From contig OOHM01000003.1 in assembly GCA_900320405.1 (NCBI GenBank), forward strand, positions 1 to 64,000: a stretch of DNA of 64,000 nt. Reading direction: 5' to 3'. How positions within the stretch are numbered: the stretch's first letter is position 1; each line of letters begins with the position of its first letter. A model generated the notes under the pieces. The model made no database searches, was not told the DNA's origin, and saw nothing but the letters and a program-made list of their open reading frames with translations. Both the position numbers and the translations under genes were made by a program. Of this stretch, positions 35,856 to 44,983 are shown one piece after another. This stretch comes from an uncultured Pseudomonadota bacterium. GTDB lineage: Bacteria; Pseudomonadota; Alphaproteobacteria; Rs-D84.

Positions 35856-36368
35856 TTAATAGTTATCGCATGCGCATATACCGTTCCTACAACGTGGACC
35901 TGCGCACTGTGCGCCAACAATCCCGACACAATCTGCATTTGTTGTGCATTGTTTTGTGACGACATTAACATCAATTAAGTTCCATAACAGGCAGTTTTCA
36001 TCCGTGCCTTGGCCCTGGCCGGCGGCATCCCATTCCACGCACTGCTTATGCGTAACCGTTTTTTGTTGGGATGGCATTGCGGAAAAAGCGGCGCGTGCAG
36101 TAATTAATTTTTTGCCGTCATCGTCGGAATCAAACATATTGATGGGTGCATCAAAAATCCCCCTTTCACCGAGTACCCCAGCATCTTCGGTATATGTAAT
36201 AACGGACACGCCACCACCGTTTTCATCATAATTTGTACCCGCGGCCGGAATTGTTGCCTGGCGCGTGGTATCAACATATTGTTTTGATGTGACGGTTGTA
36301 TCTGCGAAAACCGAATTGATTGCGATTATTGATGCAATTGCACCAAATGTTAAAATTGGAATCCTCAT
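35856..36368 (-). CDS. Small secreted Cys-rich protein (family A, copy 3)
   Basis: The product has 170 residues. It begins MRIPILTFGAIASIIAINSV, with cleavage likely after VFA. The conserved half reads TTVTSKQYVD, PAAGTNYDENG, VITYTEDAG and LGERGI, followed by CVEW, DENCLLWNLID as in copy 2. After that the sequence diverges: CTTNADCVG, AQCAGPRCRNGICACDNY. Seven Cys in 32 residues resemble small eukaryote-like disulfide domains, but the spacing differs from copy 2. It is exported; the function is unknown. ATG 36368 is used because AAGGAAGGGAT precedes it and all copies align there. Confidence 0.85.
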   Translation of the reverse strand: MRIPILTFGAIASIIAINSVFADTTVTSKQYVDTTRQATIPAAGTNYDENGGGVSVITYTEDAGVLGERGIFDAPINMFDSDDDGKKLITARAAFSAMPSQQKTVTHKQCVEWDAAGQGQGTDENCLLWNLIDVNVVTKQCTTNADCVGIVGAQCAGPRCRNGICACDNY

Positions 36369-36417
36369 ATCCCTTCCTTTTTGTGCTTGTTTTATACACA
36401 TATATTATGACATTAAA

Positions 36418-36525
36418 GGTACCTTTTTGACCAGTACTTATGCTAAAACATAACATATTGAAATTACTGAAAATAATTTTTGAAAAAAGTACTGGACAAA
36501 AAGGTACAATTATTTCGACCAGTCT
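36418..36525 (-). promoter_or_regulatory. Inverted repeat in the promoter region of family A copy 3
   Basis: GTACCTTTTTGACCAGTACT (arm 36419-36439) faces AAGTACTGGACAAAAAGGTA (arm 36487-36507). The 21-base arms match at 20 positions and enclose 47 bases. A distal TGGTCGAAATAATT box (minus strand, about 36511-36525) is shared with copies 1 and 2. The ATG is 50 bases from the inner arm. This could be a paired operator or the ends of an invertible promoter segment. Confidence 0.75.
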
Positions 36526-36539
36526 AAATTAGTGTAAAA

Positions 36540-36567
36540 AAACCGCCGATGTATCGACGGTTTTTGA
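36540..36567 (-). terminator. Terminator of rplM-rpsI
   Basis: The AAACCGTCGATACATCGGCGG stem-loop, read on the minus strand, is followed by TTTTTTT. Confidence 0.85.
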
Positions 36568-36590
36568 TTGTTCCCAAAACAAACGATAGA

Positions 36591-37127
36591 TTAACGTTTG
36601 CTGAACTGGGTTGAACGACGTGCCTTGCGGAAACCATAGTGTTTACGTTCGACAACACGGCTGTCGCGGGTCAAGAACCCGGCCGCCTTTAATGCGCCGC
36701 GCAAATCTGGTTCGTTCTTTTCCAATGCCTTGGAAATACCGTGTTTAACGGCACCCGCCTGACCCGACAGGCCACCGCCCATAACCATTACGAATGCATC
36801 GTATGCGCCTTCGCGTTTTGTCACCGCAAATGGTTGATTCAAAATCATTTGCAAAACCGGACGGCGGAAATATTCGACCATAGGTTTGTTGTTGATGACA
36901 ATATTGCCCTTGCCCGGCATCAAATATACGCGTGCAACAGAATCTTTACGTTTACCGGTTGCATAGACCGCGTTGTTTAATTTCGGTGTCGCAACGGTTG
37001 CGGTTGTCTTTTTTGCCGCCGCGGTTTTTGTTGTTTTGGTCGCCGTCGTCTTTTTGGTTGCCGGGGCCGCCTTTTTAACAGTTGTAGCCGCTTTTTTTGC
37101 GGTTGTTTTCTTTGTTTCTGTTGCCAT
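36591..37127 (-). CDS. rpsI: Ribosomal protein S9 with Lys/Ala/Thr-rich N-terminal extension
   Basis: The product has 178 residues. The S9 core starts near residue 50 ([20 protein letters not shown]) and ends in the conserved C-terminal tail [12 protein letters not shown], which reaches the P-site. The first 50 residues are a low-complexity extension of Lys, Thr and Ala ([20 protein letters not shown]) that is not part of the S9 fold. It overlaps the rplM stop by one base (TAATG), so the pair is translationally coupled. Confidence 0.95.
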   Translation of the reverse strand: MATETKKTTAKKAATTVKKAAPATKKTTATKTTKTAAAKKTTATVATPKLNNAVYATGKRKDSVARVYLMPGKGNIVINNKPMVEYFRRPVLQMILNQPFAVTKREGAYDAFVMVMGGGLSGQAGAVKHGISKALEKNEPDLRGALKAAGFLTRDSRVVERKHYGFRKARRSTQFSKR

Positions 37128-37600
37128 TATTCGCCCCTTTTGTTTTTACGATTCAAACCCGCAAAATCAATCACAATCGGATTTTGTGCGGCGTGTTTGT
37201 GTTCGGCACCCGCGTACACATGCAATTTGGTCAGGCGTTTATCCGCCAATGCGACCGCCGTGCGACGGCCCATCATACGCTTAACCGCGTTTTTAACCAA
37301 CAAAGTCGGTTTTTCGGCGCGCATTTGACCCAATGTGCGTTCTTTGATTCCGCCCGGATATGTTGTGTGCCAATAGAATTTTGTTTTGTCGGCCTTGGTT
37401 CCTGATAAAGCAACCCGGTCCGCGTTGATAATAATCACATGGTCGCCGCAATCCATATTCGGTGTCCATGTGGCCTTGTTCTTGCCACGCAGGATGTTCG
37501 CAGTATACGCCGCCAAACGACCCAGTGTGCAATCGGTTGCGTCAATCAGATACCATTTGGCATCTAATTCGCACTTTTTTAACGATTTTGTCGCCACCAT
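37127..37600 (-). CDS. rplM: Ribosomal protein L13
   Basis: The 157-residue protein shows the L13 signature [59 protein letters not shown] and [16 protein letters not shown]. It helps early assembly of the 50S subunit. ATG 37600 follows AAAGGTAAAAACAAA; a longer frame with ATG 37639 exists but lacks conserved residues. It forms the standard rplM-rpsI operon. Confidence 0.95.
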   Translation of the reverse strand: MVATKSLKKCELDAKWYLIDATDCTLGRLAAYTANILRGKNKATWTPNMDCGDHVIIINADRVALSGTKADKTKFYWHTTYPGGIKERTLGQMRAEKPTLLVKNAVKRMMGRRTAVALADKRLTKLHVYAGAEHKHAAQNPIVIDFAGLNRKNKRGE

Positions 37601-37800
37601 TTTGTTTTTACCTTTGGTTTTGTTAAAAGTTCGTGGCATATTATGTCGCAAGCCCGCAGAAAAGTCAAGAAAAATCGATACGGTATTATGATACCGGACG
37701 GTTCGCCCCGCGCGCGCAAAAAACATATATAAAAAAACTTGAAAATTTGGTGGGTTTTTGCTACTCTGGCCTGGCGACTTTATATATATGGAGTGTAAAA

Positions 37801-40203
37801 ATGGCGTCTGATGATATCAAGAAGGTAATTGAACGGGAATCAAAATGGCAACGCAAATGGCGCGATGCGCACGCGTTCGTGCCAAAAAACGATGGTTCAA
37901 AACCGCGTTTCTATAACTTGGTTGAATTTCCGTTTTTGTCGGGTGCCGGTTTGCACGCGGGACATATGATGAACTATACGGGAATGGATGTATTGGCGCG
38001 CTATCGCCGTCATCGTGGGTATGATGTTTTGTTCCCTATGGGGTTTGATGCAATGGGTATTGCGGGCGAACATTATGCCAAGAAAATCGGTCGTCATCCG
38101 GCGGATGTGGCGCGTGATTTGGTGCAATCTTATTCAGAGATGATAGATCGTGTCGGTTGGTCGGTTGACCCGGAAACACGTGTCGCGACATCTGACCCGG
38201 AATACATTAAATGGACCCAGTGGATGTTTATTCAATTTTGGCGTGCGGGGTTGGCATATAAATCTGAATTGCCGATGAATTGGTGTCCGGAATGTCGAAC
38301 AACATATACCAATGAAGAACTGGAAGAAAATAAATGTCCGCGCTGTCACAGTATCATAGAAAAAAAGACAAAAATGCAATGGAATTTGCGCCTTTCGAAA
38401 TACGCGGATAAATTGCTGGATGGATTAAAAGATTTGGATTTTGATTCGCGTATAAAAAAAGACGAAATAAACCTGATTGGAAAATCGCATGGCGCAGATA
38501 TAGATTTTCGGGTTGGTGATGATATAATGACGGTGTACACTACGCGACCAGACACCATATTTGGTGTGACTTTTTGTGTTATTGCGCCGGAACATAAATT
38601 GCTGCGCAAATGGTTGGATGCGGGTAAAATAACCAATAAAGACGAAGTTGAAAAATATATACGTGAATCTGCGGCCAAGACCGAAATAGAACGCACAGAC
38701 GCAACCAAGGAAAAAACCGGTATAAAATTAGACGGCGTGATGGCGATAAATCCGTTCAATGGGCGTGAAATTCCAATATTTACATCGGATTATGTTTTGG
38801 TTGATTATGCGTACGGAACAATTATGGCGGTGCCGGCACACGATTCGCGCGATTGGGATTTTGCCAAGAAATTCGGTCTGGAAATAATCCCCGTGTTGGC
38901 GGGTGGTGAACCGGATAAAGTATGGGAAGGTGATGGCACGCATATAAATTCGGAATTCTTGAATGGTATGGATAAAGAGACCGCAATTGCGACCGCAATA
39001 AAATATGGCACGGAACACGGATTTGCACGCGGAACAACAAAGTATAAATTAAAAGATTGGGGATTTTCACGTCAAATGTATTGGGGCGAGCCGATTCCAA
39101 TGGTGTACTGTGAAAAATGCGGATGGCAACCGATTCCCGAAGACGAATTGCCGCTAATGCAACCGTATATGGAAGATTATAATCCGACCGATACGGGTGA
39201 AAGCCCGTTGGCGCGTGCAACCGATTGGGTAAAAACAACCTGCCCGTGCTGTGGCGGGGTCGCACAACGCGAAACCGATACTATGCCGGGTTGGGCGGGT
39301 TCTTCGTGGTACTATCTGCGTTATCTGGACCCGAAAAACGACAAAGAGTTTTGTTCGCGCGAACAGATGGAAAATTGGATGCCGGTGACGCACTATAACG
39401 GTGGACACGAACACAATACACGGCATTTGATTTATTCGCGGTTTTGGCACCATGCGTTGTATGATTTGGGATTGGTAAATACCCCGGAACCATATGCTAA
39501 ACGCACCGCCCAAGGGTTGCTTATGGGGAATGATGGATATAAAATGTCCAAATCACGTGGAAATGGTTTTATGGTTGCGGATTTGATGGAATCTGTTGGT
39601 GCCGATGCGGGGCGTGTCGCGGTGTTGTCGTTGGGTCCGTGGGAAAACAATGTTGTTTGGACCGATGGTGCGATGGCGGGGGTTCAACGTTTCCTGAAAC
39701 GTGTTGAAAATTTGTCTGATAATTTAACCGATGATGCATTAACACCCGAACAAGATATTTTGGTAAATCGTTTAATTGCCGATGTAACCGAACGGTTGGA
39801 TGGTATGAAATTTAATACGGCGATATCGGCGATGATGGAATTTATAAACGAATTCCCGGGCGGGAAAATGCCACGCCGCGCGTACGAGGTTTTGATTCAA
39901 ATGCTGAACCCGTTTGCGCCACATTTGACCGAAGAAATGTGGGAAAAGTTGGGACACACGGATATGGTGGTGTTTGAACCGTGGCCGACATTTGACGCGT
40001 CCAAATTGGTTCAAACAACCGCCACATTTGCTGTGACAATAAATGGCAAACGCGTGGCCGAATTTGTGGCAGATTTGAACGCGAACAATGAAGAATTGAT
40101 TGCGTTGGCGCGTGCGGCGACCAGTGCCAAATTGGACGGCGTGGAAATAATCAAAACCATCGTTGTGCCTAAGAAGTTGGTAAATTTTGTGGTAAAGAAA
40201 TAA
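37801..40203 (+). CDS. leuS: Leucyl-tRNA synthetase
   Basis: This 800-residue class I synthetase charges tRNA-Leu. The HIGH-type motif is HAGH, in FPFLSGAGLHAGHMMNY near residue 53. KMSKS lies at about 580 (GYKMSKSRGN). The editing CP1 domain includes the conserved TTRPDTIFGVTF. Zinc-type Cys pairs occur at CPECRTTY with CPRC, CEKCGWQP and CPCCGGVAQ. ATG 37801 follows TATGGAGTGTAAAA. The open frame continues upstream to 37633 without conserved residues. A terminator follows. Confidence 0.97.
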   Translation: MASDDIKKVIERESKWQRKWRDAHAFVPKNDGSKPRFYNLVEFPFLSGAGLHAGHMMNYTGMDVLARYRRHRGYDVLFPMGFDAMGIAGEHYAKKIGRHPADVARDLVQSYSEMIDRVGWSVDPETRVATSDPEYIKWTQWMFIQFWRAGLAYKSELPMNWCPECRTTYTNEELEENKCPRCHSIIEKKTKMQWNLRLSKYADKLLDGLKDLDFDSRIKKDEINLIGKSHGADIDFRVGDDIMTVYTTRPDTIFGVTFCVIAPEHKLLRKWLDAGKITNKDEVEKYIRESAAKTEIERTDATKEKTGIKLDGVMAINPFNGREIPIFTSDYVLVDYAYGTIMAVPAHDSRDWDFAKKFGLEIIPVLAGGEPDKVWEGDGTHINSEFLNGMDKETAIATAIKYGTEHGFARGTTKYKLKDWGFSRQMYWGEPIPMVYCEKCGWQPIPEDELPLMQPYMEDYNPTDTGESPLARATDWVKTTCPCCGGVAQRETDTMPGWAGSSWYYLRYLDPKNDKEFCSREQMENWMPVTHYNGGHEHNTRHLIYSRFWHHALYDLGLVNTPEPYAKRTAQGLLMGNDGYKMSKSRGNGFMVADLMESVGADAGRVAVLSLGPWENNVVWTDGAMAGVQRFLKRVENLSDNLTDDALTPEQDILVNRLIADVTERLDGMKFNTAISAMMEFINEFPGGKMPRRAYEVLIQMLNPFAPHLTEEMWEKLGHTDMVVFEPWPTFDASKLVQTTATFAVTINGKRVAEFVADLNANNEELIALARAATSAKLDGVEIIKTIVVPKKLVNFVVKK

Positions 40204-40207
40204 AAAA

Positions 40208-40230
40208 AACCGCCCAAATGGGCGGTTATT
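40208..40230 (+). terminator. Terminator of leuS
   Basis: The AACCGCCC/GGGCGGTT stem is followed by ATTTAAT. The upstream A-run lets it act on the opposite strand for the convergent gene as well. Confidence 0.8.
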
Positions 40231-40243
40231 TAATGTCGTTGTC

Positions 40244-40858
40244 TTATCGGGACATTTGGTTTTGCAGTTTGCGTATAATCGCCGCTATTTCCGGGGTGAC
40301 ACGAACACCGGCATCCCATACTTTTTCTGCATCATATTGAATATGTTTTGCTTCTAAATCTTGCACTTTCTGGCCAAGTAATTTTCTGAAAGTGTTTCGC
40401 GCCGTGGTGGACAACAAATCAACTGTATCCCACAACGGGGTGTCCGGGATGATTTCAATGCCGTTTTCGCATTTTTTTGCGCCTTCTTTTTCCATCCTGT
40501 ACATTTCTTGTGCCATTATTTTGGCCTGTTGTTCTGGTTTGGTGTCTGGTTCCCACAATGGTTTATATGATGCCAATGTTAATGGTTTTTCACGATAAGA
40601 TAACCCATATTTTGTGACAACAAAATTACCAGTGCCCTTGATCGGTGACACAGACATCCAATCCCACGGATCCCATTCAAGGTGTGTTTTTAATTCTTTT
40701 GAAACTTCTGGTTGCCAACGCCAATCCAAGTTTTCGATTTGTATGCGACCAATTGTTATCACGTTCCAATCGGTGGCTGCGCGAATAACGCGGTTTGGAT
40801 AATTCAATATCAAATTTTGCATTTCTTGTTTGATGTTATATTCATGTGTTTGTGCCAT
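40244..40858 (-). CDS. Hypothetical cytoplasmic protein
   Basis: The product has 204 residues. No signal or membrane segment is seen. The sequence is Trp-rich in its first half (LDWRWQPE, HLEWDPWDWMSV) and helical and charged after that (EQQAKIMAQEMYRMEKEGAKK, TARNTFRKLLGQK). I recognise no family. AGAGGAAAAAAC precedes the ATG. It stands alone between terminators, convergent to leuS. The function is unknown. Confidence 0.75.
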   Translation of the reverse strand: MAQTHEYNIKQEMQNLILNYPNRVIRAATDWNVITIGRIQIENLDWRWQPEVSKELKTHLEWDPWDWMSVSPIKGTGNFVVTKYGLSYREKPLTLASYKPLWEPDTKPEQQAKIMAQEMYRMEKEGAKKCENGIEIIPDTPLWDTVDLLSTTARNTFRKLLGQKVQDLEAKHIQYDAEKVWDAGVRVTPEIAAIIRKLQNQMSR

Positions 40859-40950
40859 GTTTTTTCCTCTTGGTTGACAAAATATATTCTAACACAGGCA
40901 AAATATAGCAAGAATGTTTTTTTGTCAAGAATATTGTTGCGAAAATAAAA

Positions 40951-41005
40951 AAACGCCCGGATGTCACCCACAAAATTTTTAATTTTGTGGGACCCGACTT
41001 GGGGC
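40951..41005 (-). terminator. Compound terminator of the M23-bactofilin-rpiB operon
   Basis: Outer arms AACGCCC and GGGGCGGTT enclose a perfect palindrome, CCCACAAAATTTTT with AATTTTGTGGG (40967-40991). On the minus strand A/T-rich sequence with T runs follows. The inner palindrome looks inserted into the loop of an ordinary terminator. Confidence 0.6.
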
Positions 41006-41015
41006 GGTTGTTTTT

Positions 41016-41462
41016 TTATGAAATCTTCGCAATTCTGCGGCGGCGTTTTTCGCAATCGTCAAATGGACTTTCAAGGAAAGCCTGGGCGCAAAGGAACGCC
41101 ATTTCAATATCTATATCGTCCGCACCAAATGCCAAAACATTTATGTCATCATGGAAACGGTCGTCGCGTGCCTGGTCCGGTCTATCACAGCGCGATGCGC
41201 GAATATGGCGATAACGATTCGCGGCAATTTGTACCCCGGCACCCGTGCCACATACCAATATTCCACGTGTTTCCGGTTCGCCATCCATTGCGTCCGCCAA
41301 TGTTTTTGCAACGTCCGGAAAATCAACCGGTGTATTCAAATCGTCGGTCCCCAGGTTCACCATATTATACCCCAGTGCACTTAACATTTCGATTAAATAC
41401 AGTTTAAGCCCTACCCCACGATGGTCGGCGGCAATGAAAACTTTTTCGATTGATTTATTCAT
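41016..41462 (-). CDS. rpiB: Ribose-5-phosphate isomerase B
   Basis: The 148-residue enzyme interconverts ribose 5-phosphate and ribulose 5-phosphate. It shows the phosphate-binding start VFIAADHRGVGLK, YPD-like VDFPDVA and the catalytic Cys in GILVCGTGAGVQIAANR. The stretch after that (HIRASRCDRPDQARDDRFHD, DINVLAFGA) keeps the family order but has more Arg and Asp than usual. The start overlaps the upstream bactofilin gene by eight bases. Confidence 0.9.
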   Translation of the reverse strand: MNKSIEKVFIAADHRGVGLKLYLIEMLSALGYNMVNLGTDDLNTPVDFPDVAKTLADAMDGEPETRGILVCGTGAGVQIAANRYRHIRASRCDRPDQARDDRFHDDINVLAFGADDIDIEMAFLCAQAFLESPFDDCEKRRRRIAKIS

Positions 41463-41808
41463 GTTTTTTGTCCTTGCGTTTTGCCAATTTGCATTCCAGA
41501 CCCGTATTGGCGGTTATGTTCAATGTTCGATACGACAGCACCCCCGTCATTTGCGCGTGCGAAAATACGTTCGCGATTTCAACCGTTGCCGGGCCGTCCA
41601 ATGTTCCGTGCAGAAATAAATTGTCGGCAATAATTTTACCTTGGACCGTGCCACCACGGCCAATAACAACCGTTTCGGCAACAATGTCGCCAACGACATG
41701 ACCGTGGATTTGGACACTGTGGTCGGTTTTAATATCGCCGGTCAATTTGCATCCCGCGCCAATAATGGTTGGTGAAGTCTTTTCATCTGCGTTTGTAAAT
41801 GCCAACAT
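41455..41808 (-). CDS. Bactofilin (polymer-forming cytoskeletal protein)
   Basis: The product has 117 residues. A short N-terminal tail is followed by the right-handed beta-helix repeat of bactofilins (IIGAGCKLTGDIKTDHSVQI, HGHVVGDIVAETVVIGRGG, VQGKIIADNLFLHGTLDG). Bactofilins polymerise without nucleotide and localise cell-wall enzymes. The M23 peptidase gene lies 13 bases upstream, a pairing known from several bacteria in which the two act together on cell shape. Confidence 0.93.
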   Translation of the reverse strand: MLAFTNADEKTSPTIIGAGCKLTGDIKTDHSVQIHGHVVGDIVAETVVIGRGGTVQGKIIADNLFLHGTLDGPATVEIANVFSHAQMTGVLSYRTLNITANTGLECKLAKRKDKKHE

Positions 41809-41821
41809 TTTTCTTTCCTTT

Positions 41822-43099
41822 CTATTCTTTTACGAATTTTTCTGGGTCAAACGGATTTCCCTTGTACCGAATTTCGTAATGCAGGTGCGGCCCCGTTGAA
41901 CGGCCCGAAGACCCGCCCAGCCCCACAATTGTTCCCGGTCGCACCCAATCGCCGCGCGACACAGTTATTTTGGACAAATGCGCGTACAATGTTGTGAATC
42001 CCAATCCGTGGTCAATTTCAACCGTTGTGCCATACCCGACGCGTTCGCCCGCCGATATAACCCGACCCGGCGCGACCGCCATCAATTCTGTGCCAATTTT
42101 CCCGGCAAAGTCTATGCCACGATGGAATTTTGGGGTACCTGTAAATGGATCTTGGCGGGTGCCATATTTAGATGTGACACGGACACTTTTTACCGGTGCA
42201 CCCAACGGCAAAATGCGGCGCAATTTGTTAAGCCCGTTCCACAGCGTGATATCATTCGCCAATTTTTGATATTTTTCATCCAATTCTTTATCTATTTCCA
42301 GTGGATTAAATGCCGCCCCCACCAATTGGTTTGAATATTTGTTTGCGTGTTTGACCAATTCGGCCTCGCCCAGGCCAAGTACGGCCAATGCGCCATTTAT
42401 GCGCTTTAATTCGTCGCGCAATTCGGCGGTATTATCGGCCGCCAATTTAGATACCGCATCTATGATTTTGGTGTCAGCTTCGACAACCTTGGACACGGTT
42501 TCCAATATTTCAATATCGCGTTTTTTTATTTCGATGTTTTCGGCGCGCGTCAATTCATATTCAATTGCCAAATCAGATATTTTCGAATATTCGGGCGCAT
42601 AGTCTTCATTGGTGAACATTTCGGTTATGCGGGTTTTCAAAAAGTCCAATTCACCCCATGTTTTAAGTCGTTCGTTAATCAAATCTTCTTTTTGTGCATC
42701 GGTCAGTTTTTTATCTTTTAATAATTTATCATCAATAACATTTATATTTTTGGTCAAATCGTTATATTTTCCAAGATAGTTTCGCAGGTCTATCATATGG
42801 GTGGCGTATTTTTCGCGCATTTGTTCCAATTGTTGGGTTCGATTTTGCAACATTGGGCGGTGATACAAAAATACATATGTTGACCAAGATGCCCATATGA
42901 TTAATCCCGCCTTGGCACAGAATTTTGTGAAACGCCAAAAACTGCTTTGATTAAAAGTATAAACATTGCCCCGTGGGGTATCCATAACCGTGAATTCGCG
43001 GGGCGGAAAAATACGCACAATTACGCGCCAAATGGCCCGAAAAGGCGCCGTTATAAATGCCCATAGTGATGTAAAATATCGTGTTATAAAGTTTATCAT
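41822..43099 (-). CDS. M23 (LytM) endopeptidase with membrane anchor and coiled coil
   Basis: The product has 425 residues. A basic start and one membrane segment (FCAKAGLIIWASWSTYVFLY, about 62-82) precede a long coiled coil (about 88-240). The C-terminal zinc peptidase domain shows HRGIDFAGKIG near residue 323, YGTTVEIDHGLGFTTLYAHL, and GRSTGPHLHYEIR. The HxxxD and HxH zinc ligands are intact, so it is probably active on peptidoglycan cross-links. The operon with bactofilin suggests a localised shape-determining role. It resembles the LmdC-type partner of BacA. Confidence 0.92.
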   Translation of the reverse strand: MINFITRYFTSLWAFITAPFRAIWRVIVRIFPPREFTVMDTPRGNVYTFNQSSFWRFTKFCAKAGLIIWASWSTYVFLYHRPMLQNRTQQLEQMREKYATHMIDLRNYLGKYNDLTKNINVIDDKLLKDKKLTDAQKEDLINERLKTWGELDFLKTRITEMFTNEDYAPEYSKISDLAIEYELTRAENIEIKKRDIEILETVSKVVEADTKIIDAVSKLAADNTAELRDELKRINGALAVLGLGEAELVKHANKYSNQLVGAAFNPLEIDKELDEKYQKLANDITLWNGLNKLRRILPLGAPVKSVRVTSKYGTRQDPFTGTPKFHRGIDFAGKIGTELMAVAPGRVISAGERVGYGTTVEIDHGLGFTTLYAHLSKITVSRGDWVRPGTIVGLGGSSGRSTGPHLHYEIRYKGNPFDPEKFVKE

Positions 43100-43148
43100 A
43101 ACGGAAACAGCATAGTAAAATAATCTTTAATAGTCAAGTAGTCACCAC

Positions 43149-43838
43149 CTAGCGTGATTTTTTCTGGCGGGCCTTGAACAAATCGGCAATTGATTTGCCG
43201 TGACGCAGGATTTGCGCGTTGTTCATATTTATGCCCCGGAAAATTTGCGTGTGTGGCGCGCGCCCCACCCGTCCCGACAATAATACCCGTTCTGCAACAT
43301 TTTTATTGCTAAAAAGTGGTAATACACGAAAGTTGCCACAGTGGCGCGTCATTTCTGCCAGAATAACCGCGGTTTTTGGTGTGTCCACTATTATGGCGAA
43401 CATTCCGCCTGGTTTGACGCGCGCGATACATTTGCGTGTCCATTGAACCAAATCTGCATTATGATGCGCATTATGCGCGGCGGGGGTGCCGTTAAAGTAT
43501 GGCGGGTTCGTAATTACTAAATCGAATGTTTGACCGGTGCGCCATGTTATTATATCGGTGTTTACAAATTCCGCCGTTTGATTATTTAATGCAAAATTTT
43601 CCCGTGCCGCGTCCAACATATCGGGCGATATATCAATTGCGGTCATTTTAATATTTGGTATGCGTGCCATTAAACACAATGCGACCCCACCGGTACCCGT
43701 GCCCACATCCAAAACCGTTTTGGGTGTGTCGTCAACAAACGCCGCCAACCATACCGCATCAGATGTTGGGTTGTATATTCCACGGCGCATTTTCACGCGT
43801 CCGCCCATAATAGTAAAAATGTCTTGTTTTTCTGTCAC
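43149..43838 (-). CDS. N6-adenine methyltransferase, TrmN6-like
   Basis: The product has 229 residues. The SAM-binding motif VLDVGTGTGGVALCL is followed by AIDISPDMLDAA and the N6-adenine catalytic motif NPPYF. The N-terminal GRVKMRRGIYNPTSDAVWLAAF resembles the YfiC/TrmN6 family, which methylates A37 of tRNA-Val. A basic C-terminus (LFKARQKKSR) follows. Other members of this group act on different targets, so the substrate is a good but not certain inference. Confidence 0.85.
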   Translation of the reverse strand: MTEKQDIFTIMGGRVKMRRGIYNPTSDAVWLAAFVDDTPKTVLDVGTGTGGVALCLMARIPNIKMTAIDISPDMLDAARENFALNNQTAEFVNTDIITWRTGQTFDLVITNPPYFNGTPAAHNAHHNADLVQWTRKCIARVKPGGMFAIIVDTPKTAVILAEMTRHCGNFRVLPLFSNKNVAERVLLSGRVGRAPHTQIFRGINMNNAQILRHGKSIADLFKARQKKSR

Positions 43839-43876
43839 GCCTATATAATAATCTATTAAAAATAAAAGGCAAGTTT

Positions 43877-44896
43877 ATGTTTGACGAAAGTTTGGTCGTG
43901 GCAAGTGCAGTTAGTGCGTTTAATAATGCCGCCGTTGTGGCGCCTGCTTTTTTGTGGAATGCGGTGTTGGCGTCGCCATTGTTTGTTGCGGTGTATGTGT
44001 TTGGACGCAAATTTTTAGACGGTACCGGTCTGCGTCCCTATGTGACGGGTGCGCGTATAAATTTTTGGACAATTGTGTTTACGGCATTGTGGGTTGTGTT
44101 TATGGGTGGAAATTATGATGTGTTGCGGGACGGGGTATCACTTTTGCCGTGGGTCACGGCCGTGATTTTGTTCGCTGCATCTGTTTTTATTGGAATAAAT
44201 ACTCGTGCGGTTAAGTTCCCGATTTGGTACGGTCGGCGTGATGCGTCAAAGCGTCGTCGTTGGTGGATAAATGTGTTGGTTTTTGCAATTGCGATGGTTC
44301 CCGTGGGTTTAAGTGACACACTGAATTGGTGGGGGCCGATATTGCAGATTGGTGCGGTTTTAATTGGTTTTATTCTTGGGCGTCGTTCGGGTTGGCAAAT
44401 TCGTGCAACAATATGCGCCGTGGGTGTTATGTTGGCAACCACAATTGGAATTTTAATGCAACCTGAATTGTGGCGTTTTGGGCAATTGGGAAATTTGACA
44501 CCGGCGCATTTGATTTGGATTATGATGGTTGGTATTTTGGCGGCGGCAACGATTGCCTTGGGTGTGGTAAACGCCCGTGGGCGTATTCACCAAAGTGCAT
44601 ATGTCAAATTAAAATGGCTGATGCGGTTTGTGACGGTGTTGGCGGTGATATTATTCTTGCTGACCGAGGCGGTACCGATTTTCATCGGCGCAATTGTGAT
44701 GGCGTTCGTTTTGTTCGCAATGTCTGTGTGGCATTCAGAATCTGTCCCGGATGTGTTGGTTAATCGTGCGGTTGCGTTGACCACTGTTGCATTTGGGGTG
44801 TTGACTGGGTTGGTGGTTGTGACCGCAATGGGTGTGCTGTGGTATGCCGTGTTGCGTGATGATACGACCCGGGCAGATGCGAAATTCTTGTTATAA
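43877..44896 (+). CDS. Multi-pass membrane protein of unknown function
   Basis: The product has 339 residues. About ten hydrophobic helices cover most of the length (for example FWTIVFTALWVVFMGG, WVTAVILFAASVFIGI, WWINVLVFAIAMVPVGL, LIWIMMVGILAAATIALGVV). Loops are short and basic (GRRDASKRRRWW). No transporter motif or catalytic residue stands out. AAAAGGCAAG precedes the ATG. It lies upstream of lpxA with an 87-base gap, so any envelope role is only suggested by position. Confidence 0.82.
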   Translation: MFDESLVVASAVSAFNNAAVVAPAFLWNAVLASPLFVAVYVFGRKFLDGTGLRPYVTGARINFWTIVFTALWVVFMGGNYDVLRDGVSLLPWVTAVILFAASVFIGINTRAVKFPIWYGRRDASKRRRWWINVLVFAIAMVPVGLSDTLNWWGPILQIGAVLIGFILGRRSGWQIRATICAVGVMLATTIGILMQPELWRFGQLGNLTPAHLIWIMMVGILAAATIALGVVNARGRIHQSAYVKLKWLMRFVTVLAVILFLLTEAVPIFIGAIVMAFVLFAMSVWHSESVPDVLVNRAVALTTVAFGVLTGLVVVTAMGVLWYAVLRDDTTRADAKFLL

Positions 44897-44983
44897 TTCG
44901 TTATATTTATTGAATATAAATATGCGGCCGCATAATGTAGTATTTGCATAAGAAAATAACCAAATATTTAGGGTGATTGACTT

